A stretch of 64,000 bases of DNA. Origin: an actinobacterium SCGC AAA278-O22 (GTDB lineage: Bacteria; Actinomycetota; Actinomycetes; Nanopelagicales; Nanopelagicaceae). A program made the position numbers and the translations under genes. Below are positions 1-10,168 of this stretch, in pieces (the first letter of the stretch is position 1; each line of letters begins with the position of its first letter). The stretch lies in the NCBI GenBank assembly GCA_000372185.1, contig AQUA01000004.1:39713-103712 (forward strand), read 5' to 3'. The notes under the pieces were generated by a model that ran no database searches, was not told the DNA's origin, and saw only the letters and a list, made by a program, of their open reading frames with translations.

Positions 1-829
1 AGTGGTCAGTACAAAATTTACTAAGCATTCCCTGATTAACGTCCTCAAGATTATTGATAAACAGAATTGGTAGCCCTAACCATTCGAGAGATTGTGACCA
101 GGGAGTGCGAAAGAGCACTGGGAATGATCCTTGGTATAGAGTTTCCCAAATCCGATGATTTTCATACCCGTTTCCTTCGCAACACAAAACGAACCTGTAT
201 TGACGAGTCAAATTAAAGTATTCGTCCTCTGCAACCAAAGATTGATGAACCTCAAAAAGAGATGGAATTGACAAAGCTTTCAGAACAGTTGGAAATCTAA
301 TTTGATTAGTTGGCGACATCGGCGGCACGAGAATTCTGGATTTTAGCGCCTCATCGAAATGCCGCTTGAAGTATTTTGGTAGGCCAGACCTTCCTAATCT
401 CAAATTCTCTATTCCTATTGGTAGCGTTCTCACTTTGTCCGACGGAGGCATGGCATTATTTTGCACCAACCACAAGGTCACCGAAGGTGGCAAATCATAA
501 TTTTTAATGAAATTGAAATCACTGTTACCGCAGACGAGAGTGCTCGCAGAAATGTAATTACCGTAATCTGCCAAAAAGCTCTCAAACATTTCTCCAGGAA
601 TAAAAATGGATTTGGCACGCCTTAATCTATTTAAGTCCATTCGATCTCGCTTGTTTTTTCCATAAGCAATGTACTCGCAGGCAGAGGAAATTGAATCTCC
701 GGATATATACGGAGAATTGGTCCTATATTTATATTTGAACTGATTTACTTTAATCCTAAAATATCGGGAATGACTAAAAGGTAGAGGCTTATAGAGCTGG
801 TAGTTGTTACACTCGAGCGGTGAATGCAA
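1..829 (-). CDS. Exostosin-like glycosyltransferase, partial (C-terminus beyond left edge; not in ORF track)
   Basis: Hand translation of the minus strand is open from about 841 to 1: ...NSPYISGDSISSACEYIAYGKNKRDRMDLNRLRRAKSIFIPGEMF...YRFVLCCEGNGYENHRIWETLYQGSFPVLFRTPWSQSLEWLGLPIL.... The EGNGxxxHRxWExLYxGSxPVL block is typical of exostosin-like GTs. The start is probably TTG (829 or 841). Confidence 0.75.
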   Translation of the reverse strand, partial: MHSPLECNNYQLYKPLPFSHSRYFRIKVNQFKYKYRTNSPYISGDSISSACEYIAYGKNKRDRMDLNRLRRAKSIFIPGEMFESFLADYGNYISASTLVCGNSDFNFIKNYDLPPSVTLWLVQNNAMPPSDKVRTLPIGIENLRLGRSGLPKYFKRHFDEALKSRILVPPMSPTNQIRFPTVLKALSIPSLFEVHQSLVAEDEYFNLTRQYRFVLCCEGNGYENHRIWETLYQGSFPVLFRTPWSQSLEWLGLPILFINNLEDVNQGMLSKFCTDH

Positions 830-1521
830 ATACTGGTCCAATTAGGGACCTCCTAATTTTGGGTGGCACATCTAGCCTTGGCCAACAAATTATCTCATAT
901 GCAGAACAAAATAGCCTTTCATACTGCGCAACATACAGGACAAGGAATCTTGAAAACAAAGATTCCTCGAATTACTTTGAGTTAGACATTGCGAATGCAC
1001 AGAGCATTTCAGATTTCCTAAAGAGCATTTCTGATTTCAGATTCACTAATATTATTTATTGCATTGCGGAGACTTCGAATATACGAATAGAAAATATTGA
1101 GTTAGAGACAATCTCAGAATACTTTCAAACTCACATCACAAATACGAGTATCTTAATTACTGGGTTATTGGAATTTCTCGACAATACATCGATTTCAACA
1201 TTCCTGTACATTTCATCAAGAGCAATGATTTTCCCGAGCTACGATTTCTGTTATGCCAGCTCGAAAGCCGCTGTGGCCTCACTAGTAAGTTCCCTTTCCA
1301 GGCAATTGCCAAATGGGAAGAGAACTTTGGTTTTAGTTCCTGGCGCATTGATTGGATCCTCGATGTTTAAAGAAATGCCAGATTCGATTCAAAGAAGCCA
1401 CATAGAACGATCTAACGGATTACTTTTAAGTGTAAATGAAGCTGCGGAAATCACTATGGCAACCTTAAATTCCAACTTTATAAGCGGCTCAGTAATTGAG
1501 ATTGGACCGAGTTATAAATGA
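820..1521 (+). CDS. SDR family oxidoreductase
   Basis: ILGGTSSLGQQI nucleotide-binding motif; YASSKAAVASL (YxxxK) active site; GTG start. Confidence 0.75.
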   Translation: MNANTGPIRDLLILGGTSSLGQQIISYAEQNSLSYCATYRTRNLENKDSSNYFELDIANAQSISDFLKSISDFRFTNIIYCIAETSNIRIENIELETISEYFQTHITNTSILITGLLEFLDNTSISTFLYISSRAMIFPSYDFCYASSKAAVASLVSSLSRQLPNGKRTLVLVPGALIGSSMFKEMPDSIQRSHIERSNGLLLSVNEAAEITMATLNSNFISGSVIEIGPSYK

Positions 1522-2606
1522 AAAGAGTTGGAGTAATTGGGGCAGGAATATTTGGATTGGAAGTTGCGAAGCAACTGAGCCAACAAGACTTTGATGTGAC
1601 AATTTTCGAAAAAAATCAAGAAATTCTTACACAAGGAACAGCTAATAGCGTCTCTAGGCTTCATCTCGGTTTACATTACCCTCGAGATTTAGAAACTGCA
1701 ATTCAATCAATGAACGGTTATAGAAAATTCCTTGAGCACTATTATGATTTTGTAAACCTATCTTTTAGTAATTATTACGGGATTGCCAAGGAAAACTCCA
1801 AAGTCAATGAGAATCAATTTAGAGCTTTTGCTGAAAAAGCAGGAATTCCTATTACTGAGGTAGACCCTAAAATTTTATCCGATGTTGGATTCAGTCACGA
1901 CAGGATTTCTGCAGCCTGGCGATGTCCAGAGGGCGCAATAGATATTTCTGCTCTCAGACGATATTTTATTGAAGTATTCAACGGAACTGTGACGATTAAT
2001 AATTCAAGTGAAGTAGTTTTTGTGGAAATGATAGGAAACCGATGGGTTTTGAAAGAATCAGATGGTCGTATGGAGGAATTCGACTACGTAGTCCAAGCCA
2101 CCTACGGTACCGACCGCATAATCTCAGGGCATCAGATCCCGCCAAGACAAAAGTATGAATTCCACAAAACGCTTACCCTCGATATAAAATCAGGAATTTC
2201 GAATACCGGAGTTACAGTAGTAGATGGTGATTTTATTACAGTCCTTCCTAAGGGATTCACCGAAAACCTGCTCATATACGGCCCCTCTCCAAGTGTTTTA
2301 GCAAAAGCGGAAGGTTTTGAATTCCCTATAAATTGGGAGGACCAAAGCGAATTTGATTTTGAAATGGCAACCGAAAATCTTCTTGACAGATTTAAAGAAT
2401 GGTTTCCAGGGGTCAATAACGTAATAGTGGAAAATCGATTGATCACCGTGCGAAGCATTCAACCAAATATGCAAGCCACGGACAAGAGAGTCAGTCTAAT
2501 TCAGGAATCCGCACCAAACTATTTTCATATTTGGTCTGGAAAAATTGATCATTGCATAGAAATTGCAGAATCTCTACTTGACCAATTAAGGGCTAGAGAG
2601 CTGTAG
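1518..2606 (+). CDS. FAD-dependent oxidoreductase (DAO-like)
   Basis: N-terminal VGVIGAGIFGLEVAKQL dinucleotide-binding motif; overlaps the upstream stop (ATGA). Confidence 0.75.
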   Translation: MKRVGVIGAGIFGLEVAKQLSQQDFDVTIFEKNQEILTQGTANSVSRLHLGLHYPRDLETAIQSMNGYRKFLEHYYDFVNLSFSNYYGIAKENSKVNENQFRAFAEKAGIPITEVDPKILSDVGFSHDRISAAWRCPEGAIDISALRRYFIEVFNGTVTINNSSEVVFVEMIGNRWVLKESDGRMEEFDYVVQATYGTDRIISGHQIPPRQKYEFHKTLTLDIKSGISNTGVTVVDGDFITVLPKGFTENLLIYGPSPSVLAKAEGFEFPINWEDQSEFDFEMATENLLDRFKEWFPGVNNVIVENRLITVRSIQPNMQATDKRVSLIQESAPNYFHIWSGKIDHCIEIAESLLDQLRAREL

Positions 2607-2607
2607 G

Positions 2608-3468
2608 ATGTACATACATTCAACTGGTGGTATAGGCAATCAGCTATTTCAATATAACCTGGCACATCTTCTGAGTACCAAAACTTCGAAGAAAACTATA
2701 ATCCTCTTTGATAATAGCTCAACTGCCCAATACCCCAGAAAGAATTTTTTATCAGAGATTCTTTTAAATTGCGAACACGGTGTCTCAATTATTGAGGACT
2801 CTAAATTGCTACTAGCAATCAGAGCGCGAGACAGTTTTAGGTATCGAGTAGGTATAAAACCGAATACAAACAAAGAAAAAACTTTTGTCGGATATTTGAA
2901 ATCTGAGATTAAAGAACTCAATGACATGACCGCACCAATTCTCTTCAGTGAGCTCTGGCAGGATTGGCAATTGGTGAATCAAGGTTTCCCGATAATCAAA
3001 CGTGAACTTTCAATCTGGTTGAACAGCGCGAAATTTGATGACAGGATTTTACGAATTTTAAGTAGAGAATTTCAAACAATCCATATTCGCCGTGGAGACT
3101 ATTCTCTAAACCCAGATGCATGGGGGTTGCTTTCAATTGAATACTACAAAATTAATGTGCCAGACGATCTCTTTACAATAATTCTAACGGATGATGATTT
3201 TGCTATTAGTAAATTGAGAATGGATTTTCCCAAGGCGGAAGTTTTTGGACCCAAGGAGCTGAACGAGCTCCAAACTTTAAAGCTTATGTCACTTTCCAAG
3301 CGAATATTTATTGCAAATTCCTCTTTTTCATGGTGGGGATCTCTATTTGCCCGAGAATTATCAGGCGCGAATGTAATCATGCCGGACATTTGGTTTAAAG
3401 AAAGTGAAAAGGAACCGAATCTCCTGGGCGATCCACAAAATGAATATAGAAAGGCGATATTCGAGTAA
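2608..3468 (+). CDS. Alpha-1,2-fucosyltransferase-like (GT11)
   Basis: GGIGNQLFQYNLA, HIRRGDY and NSSFSWWGSLFA motifs. Confidence 0.85.
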   Translation: MYIHSTGGIGNQLFQYNLAHLLSTKTSKKTIILFDNSSTAQYPRKNFLSEILLNCEHGVSIIEDSKLLLAIRARDSFRYRVGIKPNTNKEKTFVGYLKSEIKELNDMTAPILFSELWQDWQLVNQGFPIIKRELSIWLNSAKFDDRILRILSREFQTIHIRRGDYSLNPDAWGLLSIEYYKINVPDDLFTIILTDDDFAISKLRMDFPKAEVFGPKELNELQTLKLMSLSKRIFIANSSFSWWGSLFARELSGANVIMPDIWFKESEKEPNLLGDPQNEYRKAIFE

Positions 3469-4553
3469 TGAAAGAGATCGAATTCGTCTTTGTACAATTA
3501 GGTAAAATTTTGCCTACGCACCTGTCTCAAAACCTCGTATTAGTGAATCAGGCGTTTCCAAAAAATAAGATTAATCTGATTATTTCTGACTTCTGTCATA
3601 AAACAAAATCTATCCCTGACTTTGTCGAAATCACTAAGTATAAGGCTCAAGATTCTTTGGAAGAGATATTGGGCAAAAAGGCAAGAAATCCTTCATTTCG
3701 AAATGGATTCTGGAGATATTCGCTTGAGAGGCTATTTGCCATTGAGCATTTACACTTGACCAAGCCAAATATTTCACTCGTGCACGTTGAATCCGATATT
3801 TTGTTGCTACCTGAGTTCCCCATAGATAATTTCAAATTCTTGAATAACGTTACATGGATGTGCGTAGATGCACAGAAAGATATTGCGAGCATTACTTACT
3901 TTCCTGACTTATCAAAAACCCGTGAGTTCACCGAAGATTTATATGAATATTTAATTGAATCAGATTCTCCAACCGATATGTTGGGCCTGCATTCATTACG
4001 AATGAAATATCCAGAGAAATATCAGTTATTACCGACAGGAAATACGAAGATTGGAGATTTACGCGCAGAAATTTTGCACTCAAGGGAAGCGACTAGCGTA
4101 TTCCCTGAAGGAATCTTTGATGCAGCAGGGATAGGTATGTGGCTTACAGGCTTTGATCCACGGAACAACTACGGATTTACGAAATATTTCGAAACATCAA
4201 AACTTCGAGAATCAGGCTTCTATGTCGCACCAAACTCTTATCTCATCGAATACGAAAAAATTTTGGGTCTGGCATACAGAAACGGTAATCATCGTATTCA
4301 AATTTACAACCTTCACGTCCATTCAAAATCGAAAAAATTGTTCTCTAATGACTGGAAGGTAGAACTTGAGAGGCTTACAAAGCTCTCAACCAGAGGTACT
4401 GCCCGAAGAGAGTTCAGCCTAAAAGTGTTTTTCAACTTGATTTTAAGTAATTTCCGGGACAGAACTCTCCTAGCGTTCATCTTTTACTCGCCACCATTCA
4501 AGGTGATTCGCATTTCATATGATATTGGCAAGAATCTAGTCAAAAAACGCTAA
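3468..4553 (+). CDS. Hypothetical protein, possible glycosyltransferase
   Basis: Long intact ORF overlapping the upstream stop; located inside the polysaccharide cluster; no clear motif recognised. Confidence 0.55.
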   Translation: MKEIEFVFVQLGKILPTHLSQNLVLVNQAFPKNKINLIISDFCHKTKSIPDFVEITKYKAQDSLEEILGKKARNPSFRNGFWRYSLERLFAIEHLHLTKPNISLVHVESDILLLPEFPIDNFKFLNNVTWMCVDAQKDIASITYFPDLSKTREFTEDLYEYLIESDSPTDMLGLHSLRMKYPEKYQLLPTGNTKIGDLRAEILHSREATSVFPEGIFDAAGIGMWLTGFDPRNNYGFTKYFETSKLRESGFYVAPNSYLIEYEKILGLAYRNGNHRIQIYNLHVHSKSKKLFSNDWKVELERLTKLSTRGTARREFSLKVFFNLILSNFRDRTLLAFIFYSPPFKVIRISYDIGKNLVKKR

Positions 4554-4593
4554 GATTTCCCTGTACCAAAAGGATCGAGGATAGGAATCAATC

Positions 4594-5526
4594 GTGAGAG
4601 TTCTAGTAACAGGTGGTGTTGGGTTCCTAGGATCGCATCTCTCACGTGAGTTAATCTCACGCGGCCATGAGGTTTTAGCAGTAGATAATTATTACACGGG
4701 CAATAAGGACAACGTTGAAGATCTACTCGACAATAAGAACTTTGAAATATTGCGGCACGATGTAACATTTCCACTTTTCGTAGAAGTCGATGCCATCATG
4801 AATATGGCTTGTCCGGCATCCCCGGTTCATTATCAAAAATTTCCAGTGCAAACAACAAAGACCAGCGTTCTGGGCGCAGTAAATATGCTCGGTCTTGCAA
4901 AACGTTTAAACATACCCGTTCTGCAAGCATCAACGAGCGAGGTCTATGGGGATCCAACAATCTCGCCTCAGCCGGAGAGTTACTCCGGAAATGTAAATCC
5001 GATTGGAATCCGCGCTTGTTACGACGAAGGTAAACGCGTCGCGGAAACTTTATTCTTTGACTACCGACGTCAATATGAATTACAAATTAAAGTTGCTCGC
5101 ATTTTTAATACTTATGGACCAAGCATGCAAATTAATGATGGAAGAGTGGTGAGTAATTTTATAGTGCAAGCTCTCCGAAACCAAGATATTACAATTTATG
5201 GGGATGGAAGCCAAACACGATCTTTTTGTTATGTTTCAGATTTGGTGGAAGGTCTGCTTAGTTTACTTTTTTCACCTAAGGAAGTCACTGGACCAATTAA
5301 TCTAGGTAATCCAACTGAGGACAAAATTTCCTATCTTGCTGAAGAAATTATCCGACTTACAAACTCAAATTCCAAAATTATTAATCTACCCTTGCCTGAA
5401 GACGACCCAAAGCAGAGAAAACCTGATATATCCAAGGCAATATCAATTCTCGGGTGGTCTCCAAGTATTGATCTAACTAAAGGTCTCAATTTAACGATTT
5501 CTGACTTAGCGTCTCGATTGTCATAG
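4594..5526 (+). CDS. UDP-glucuronate decarboxylase-like NAD-dependent SDR
   Basis: [42 protein letters not shown] resembles UXS family; [27 protein letters not shown]. Confidence 0.85.
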   Translation: MRVLVTGGVGFLGSHLSRELISRGHEVLAVDNYYTGNKDNVEDLLDNKNFEILRHDVTFPLFVEVDAIMNMACPASPVHYQKFPVQTTKTSVLGAVNMLGLAKRLNIPVLQASTSEVYGDPTISPQPESYSGNVNPIGIRACYDEGKRVAETLFFDYRRQYELQIKVARIFNTYGPSMQINDGRVVSNFIVQALRNQDITIYGDGSQTRSFCYVSDLVEGLLSLLFSPKEVTGPINLGNPTEDKISYLAEEIIRLTNSNSKIINLPLPEDDPKQRKPDISKAISILGWSPSIDLTKGLNLTISDLASRLS

Positions 5527-5537
5527 TCGTATCACCA

Positions 5538-6404
5538 ATGTCAGTTTCTGTAATTATCCCAATCGGAAACTTTCAGGCCAACAAAGAAAATCTAAAAAAT
5601 ATAATTTTTGATTGCCCTGAAGAATTCTTTGAATTGATAATGGTTTTAGATACAGATGAGAAAAATGCGTATGAAACTTTGCGGAGTCTATTTGAAAGTC
5701 GAGACTTTGCTAATTTCAAAGTTGTAATTTCTAATTCCAGAAACCCAGGGGGCTCAAGGAACTTAGGGAAGGCATATTCATCAAGCGAGTGGGAAGTTTT
5801 TTGTGACTGCGACGATAGGCCTAATTTCCAAGCAATCGAAGCGGCCGTGAGGGCCTCAAGTAACAACGATCAGATAATTATGGGCTCTTTTCAGATAATG
5901 TCGCCAAGCGGAGAAGTCCGCAAGTACATCATGCAAAGGAAATTTGATAATTGCCTGCCCTCAGTGGCCTTAACACCAGGAATTTGGCGATGGATTATTC
6001 GGCGAGATCTGGTCAAAGATATAGATTTTCATCCTCTTTCAATGGGAGAGGATCAACTATTTATTTTGCAAATACTTTCTACGAGGCCCCAAATCCGCAT
6101 TAGCCAAGAAATAGTATATTCGTATAAACGATGGGTCCCAGGATCGCTAACTTCTGATAAATCAAGAATTTCAGATCTGGGCAAAGTGATAAGCATTGAG
6201 AGAAAACTGCATATTACGGACCCCGATATCCAGAGACTCAGAAATTATTTTCTTGTCAAACAGATATTAACATTACTAAAGTTCGGCACTAGCAGAACGA
6301 AATTGGAAGTTTTAAAGAATTGGCCCAAGCCCTTAAATTTGGCAGAAATCCGTGACATTTTTTATTTTTTGGCAATTCTAATCTGGAATCCGAGGAGTGA
6401 CTGA
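5538..6404 (+). CDS. Glycosyltransferase family 2
   Basis: VSVIIPIGNF N-terminus; NPGGSRNLGKAYSSSEWEVFCDCDD acidic motif. Confidence 0.75.
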   Translation: MSVSVIIPIGNFQANKENLKNIIFDCPEEFFELIMVLDTDEKNAYETLRSLFESRDFANFKVVISNSRNPGGSRNLGKAYSSSEWEVFCDCDDRPNFQAIEAAVRASSNNDQIIMGSFQIMSPSGEVRKYIMQRKFDNCLPSVALTPGIWRWIIRRDLVKDIDFHPLSMGEDQLFILQILSTRPQIRISQEIVYSYKRWVPGSLTSDKSRISDLGKVISIERKLHITDPDIQRLRNYFLVKQILTLLKFGTSRTKLEVLKNWPKPLNLAEIRDIFYFLAILIWNPRSD

Positions 6405-7377
6405 AATGTTTTCTGAAAGGATTTTGCGTTCGAGGTGCGTGTATATGCATTTGATGGGCGGGCTGGGGAATCAGCTTTTTCAATTGGCTGCAGGGATATC
6501 TGTATCTCACTCAAGAAAACATAACCTATTTATAGATGAGACATATGGAATCTATCGTAGAAATCTTGACTCGCAAGCAGACTTTAGATCGTTTGACAAT
6601 GCTAATCTTCTTGCAAATTCTCTCTTTCACAAAAAATATAGGATTATTTCTCGAATGTTTGGTTTACTAACCAGACTTTCGCTCTCCAATAAGAATCGGA
6701 AAAGTACAGAATTCTTTACCAGTGCCTTGAGGCACTTTTTGAGTATTTTTTTGACTTTTAGAGAGTTCAAGTTGATTCGAATTTGGTCTGCCTCAAACAT
6801 CGGCTTTGAAGAGGTGCCTAAATCGAAAACTTCTCAATTCTTAGTAGGCTACTTTCAAACTTATAGATTTGCATCGGAATCCCACGTCTACGAAAGATTA
6901 AAGGCGCTAAAAATCGAAAGTAAGTCAATTGATAAAATTGCGTTAGAAGCTGAATGGGAAAAACCACTAATCGTTCATGTGAGACTTGGTGATTATCTTC
7001 AGGAGACAACTTTCGGAATATTAGGCCCTGATTACTATCGCCGAGCGTTGGACTCCATATTCGACCCAAATCGCTATATGAAAATTTGGGTTTTCTCCGA
7101 CGACATTGACGAGGCAAGGAAATTAATTCCAAATAAATACTCGGAGTTTGTGAGATGGTTCCCTCAAACCAACGAATCTTCCGCCGAGACATTGGAAAAG
7201 ATGCGTCTAGGTCGTGCATACATTATTGCCAACTCGACATTTAGCTGGTGGGCTGCTTTTCTCTCTAAAACCCCACACGCCCCTACAATAGCTCCATCCC
7301 CGTGGTTCCAGGGTATGGATGAGCCGAACGATCTGATTCCCCCTTATTGGGAGAGACTAGCGAGAGAATTAAATTGA
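6397..7377 (+). CDS. Alpha-1,2-fucosyltransferase-like (GT11)
   Basis: MGGLGNQLFQLAAG, HVRLGDY and NSTFSWWAAFLS motifs. Confidence 0.85.
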   Translation: MTEMFSERILRSRCVYMHLMGGLGNQLFQLAAGISVSHSRKHNLFIDETYGIYRRNLDSQADFRSFDNANLLANSLFHKKYRIISRMFGLLTRLSLSNKNRKSTEFFTSALRHFLSIFLTFREFKLIRIWSASNIGFEEVPKSKTSQFLVGYFQTYRFASESHVYERLKALKIESKSIDKIALEAEWEKPLIVHVRLGDYLQETTFGILGPDYYRRALDSIFDPNRYMKIWVFSDDIDEARKLIPNKYSEFVRWFPQTNESSAETLEKMRLGRAYIIANSTFSWWAAFLSKTPHAPTIAPSPWFQGMDEPNDLIPPYWERLARELN

Positions 7378-9209
7378 AAATAGGAAAAGTTAATAGGTCT
7401 CAATTCTCAATAATCAGCGACTCTTTTAAAATCCTAACAAAAGAGGATAAACGAAAACTTGGACTCGTAACAGTCCTCCAAGTGCTTATGGGTTTCTTGG
7501 ATTTAATTGGCGTTGCAGCGGTTGGATTGGTTGCTGCCCTGTCCATAAATGGTGTCCAATCTAGACCCCCGGGTACGCGTGTATCGCAACTACTGGACTT
7601 CTTGGGCATCGGAGACGTTAAATTTCAAACTCAAGTAGCCATTCTGGCTGCTATGTCTGCAGTTATATTGATTACTAGGACTCTTACGTCCATGTATTTC
7701 ACTCGAAAAATTTTCTACTATTTGAGCCGCAGAGCCGCAGTTATTTCTTCAAAACTTATCTCAAAGCTTTTGGCACAGGATTTGCTCTCGATCCAGTCTA
7801 GAAGCTCTCAAGAAACTCTTTTTGCGGTTACAAGTGGTGTTGGCATGCTGATGCTTAATGTTATCGGAACAGTTATGAGCTTAGCGTCGGATCTATTTCT
7901 TTTGCTAATTCTTTCGGGGGGTTTGCTGGCGATTGATCCTTTAATCGCACTCATGACATTTATTTTGTTTGCTTCAGTAACTTTAATTTTATATTTCTCC
8001 GTACAGAACAGAGTGAATGTACTCGGCAATGAGAGCGCGCGGCTTACGATCAAGAGCAATGAGAAAATTTTGGAAGTTTTAAATTCGTACCGTGAGCTCT
8101 TCGTCCGAAATAGACGCTCCTTTTATAGTAAGGAAATTGGACAAACTAGGTTGGAACTCGCAAAAACTTCGGCTGAACTAGCTTTTATTCCGAATATTAG
8201 CAAGTATGTAATTGAAATTACATTGGTTTTTGGTGCGATTGCTATCTGTGCAATTCAATTCTTACTTCAAGATGCCTCTCATGCCATCGCGACACTAAGT
8301 GTCTTTCTTGCGGCAGGCAGTCGAATTGCACCCGCTATTTTAAGAATTCAAACAGGCGCCATTGCAGTAAAGAGTAGCGCCGGACCAGTTGGTATAACAT
8401 TGAAACTCTATAACAATATTGAAGACGAACAAGTTGAAGAGAATGATGTACCATTAGAAGTTATCCATGAGGGGTTCGAGGGGAACTTAAGACTTCAAAA
8501 AGTAAATTTCACTTACCCGGGCGCGTCAAAACCTACAATAATTGATGCAAGTCTTGAAGTCCGAGAGGGTGAAGTAATTGCGTTTGTTGGACCATCTGGA
8601 GCCGGTAAAACGACGCTAGTGGATCTTGCCTTAGGAATCCTGACGCCTGAAAATGGAAGAATCGAGATATCAGGCCTAAGCCCGGCTGGGGCAATCGATC
8701 GCTGGCCTGGTGCAATTGCTTACGTCCCACAGGACGTTCAAATTATTGATGCCTCGGTTCTGTCAAACGTCGCGATGGGTTTTCCTGAAAATGAACAGAG
8801 TAGCGATTTGGCTCTTGAGGCACTTCGGATTTCTCAACTCGATGATTTTCTAAAGGTCGAGAATCAAGATTTGAGCCTGGAAGTTGGCGAACGTGGTAGC
8901 AAGTTGAGTGGTGGACAACGGCAAAGACTTGGAATTGCGCGCGCTCTCTATTCCCGCCCGAAGTTGCTCGTGCTGGATGAAGCAACAAGCGCACTTGACG
9001 GGCAAACAGAATCCGATATTTCAGATGCAATTTTTTCCTTGAGGGGAAATGTAACTGTATTGCTAATTGCTCATCGGCTTTCAACGGTTCGAAATGCAGA
9101 CAGGATAATTTACATGGAATCGGGCAAGATTTTGGCCGAAGGAACATTTCAGGAAGTCAGGGAAAAAATACCAAATTTTGATAGTCAAGCTTCACTTATG
9201 GGGCTTTAA
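7374..9209 (+). CDS. ABC transporter, fused permease/ATP-binding, probable polysaccharide flippase
   Basis: Walker A GPSGAGKTT, signature LSGGQRQRLGIARAL, Walker B LLVLDEATSALD; N-terminal TM segments. The track start is 7347; a TTG at 7374 overlapping the upstream TGA is plausible. Confidence 0.85.
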   Translation: MKIGKVNRSQFSIISDSFKILTKEDKRKLGLVTVLQVLMGFLDLIGVAAVGLVAALSINGVQSRPPGTRVSQLLDFLGIGDVKFQTQVAILAAMSAVILITRTLTSMYFTRKIFYYLSRRAAVISSKLISKLLAQDLLSIQSRSSQETLFAVTSGVGMLMLNVIGTVMSLASDLFLLLILSGGLLAIDPLIALMTFILFASVTLILYFSVQNRVNVLGNESARLTIKSNEKILEVLNSYRELFVRNRRSFYSKEIGQTRLELAKTSAELAFIPNISKYVIEITLVFGAIAICAIQFLLQDASHAIATLSVFLAAGSRIAPAILRIQTGAIAVKSSAGPVGITLKLYNNIEDEQVEENDVPLEVIHEGFEGNLRLQKVNFTYPGASKPTIIDASLEVREGEVIAFVGPSGAGKTTLVDLALGILTPENGRIEISGLSPAGAIDRWPGAIAYVPQDVQIIDASVLSNVAMGFPENEQSSDLALEALRISQLDDFLKVENQDLSLEVGERGSKLSGGQRQRLGIARALYSRPKLLVLDEATSALDGQTESDISDAIFSLRGNVTVLLIAHRLSTVRNADRIIYMESGKILAEGTFQEVREKIPNFDSQASLMGL

Positions 9210-10168
9210 AGGCGCCAATCACTTCTGTCTCGAAGTGGCTTCTTGCGATCCTTTTGTGGAAATCGAAACCTATCAAACAAGAGGGCATAATACGGAAGAA
9301 AAATATGGCGCTTTTTGATATTAAAAACTTTACTTTCAAGTTTTAAATTGTAGTGTTCTATAGAATCTGCTTCTACGGCTTTGCTAAATTGAAAATTATC
9401 TGGGAGATCCTGAATAGTCTGCCGAAGAGCCAAATTATTATTCGAAGTGTGTGTTGATGAAATATCGTCCCCCACATTAGAAATCAGATTTACCGGTGGA
9501 ATGATACAAAATTTACCTTGATGCCAGAATTCGTAAGCAAGTGGAATGTCCCAAGTATCAATTTTTCCACTCAGCGCACGATTTGCTCCCGTGGTCCAGA
9601 AAATTTCACGCGCGTTTGTAATCTTAGAAAATGTAGTCTTCTTAGGCCGTAGAAGTGAATCGCGCATGTGTAACCATTTTTTGCCCCAACCAGCCCAACC
9701 CCATATCATGGGGTAGTTAGTCCACGATTCATAGCCCTGACGGGAAATTTCAGGAAAGAGCTGAGTTCCTGAAATCATCCATACATCTGGATTATTTTCG
9801 AATCTGTCTAAACCTTCGAATGCAAATCGATAAAAATCATCCCCAACTTCAAGGTCATCTTCAAGCACCAATCCTTCTTGAACAAAGCTAAAAAACCAAT
9901 CAATTGCACTCAATACTCCACCTGCAACACCCAGGTTGGTTTCATTTTGTCTAACTTTGATGTTGGAATCTGATTTACTTGAAAAGTCTGAAATAATCTC
10001 CAAGATTGCCTGTTGATTAGTTCGATCACGATCATTTCTAGGGCCATCAATAGAAACGAACACATTCCGAACCGCGTTATCATTTAGAGAGTTCAGCAAT
10101 GCCGAAACGCCAGTTGGCCGTGAGTACGCAATTATTAGTGCATTCTTAGATGTCATGTCCTGGCTCAC
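9206..10168 (-). CDS. Glycosyltransferase, GNT-I/GT2-like
   Basis: NALIIAYSRPTGVSALLNSL, VLEDDLEVGDDFYRF, MIWGWAGWGKKW. Confidence 0.65.
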   Translation of the reverse strand: MSQDMTSKNALIIAYSRPTGVSALLNSLNDNAVRNVFVSIDGPRNDRDRTNQQAILEIISDFSSKSDSNIKVRQNETNLGVAGGVLSAIDWFFSFVQEGLVLEDDLEVGDDFYRFAFEGLDRFENNPDVWMISGTQLFPEISRQGYESWTNYPMIWGWAGWGKKWLHMRDSLLRPKKTTFSKITNAREIFWTTGANRALSGKIDTWDIPLAYEFWHQGKFCIIPPVNLISNVGDDISSTHTSNNNLALRQTIQDLPDNFQFSKAVEADSIEHYNLKLESKVFNIKKRHIFLPYYALLFDRFRFPQKDRKKPLRDRSDWRL

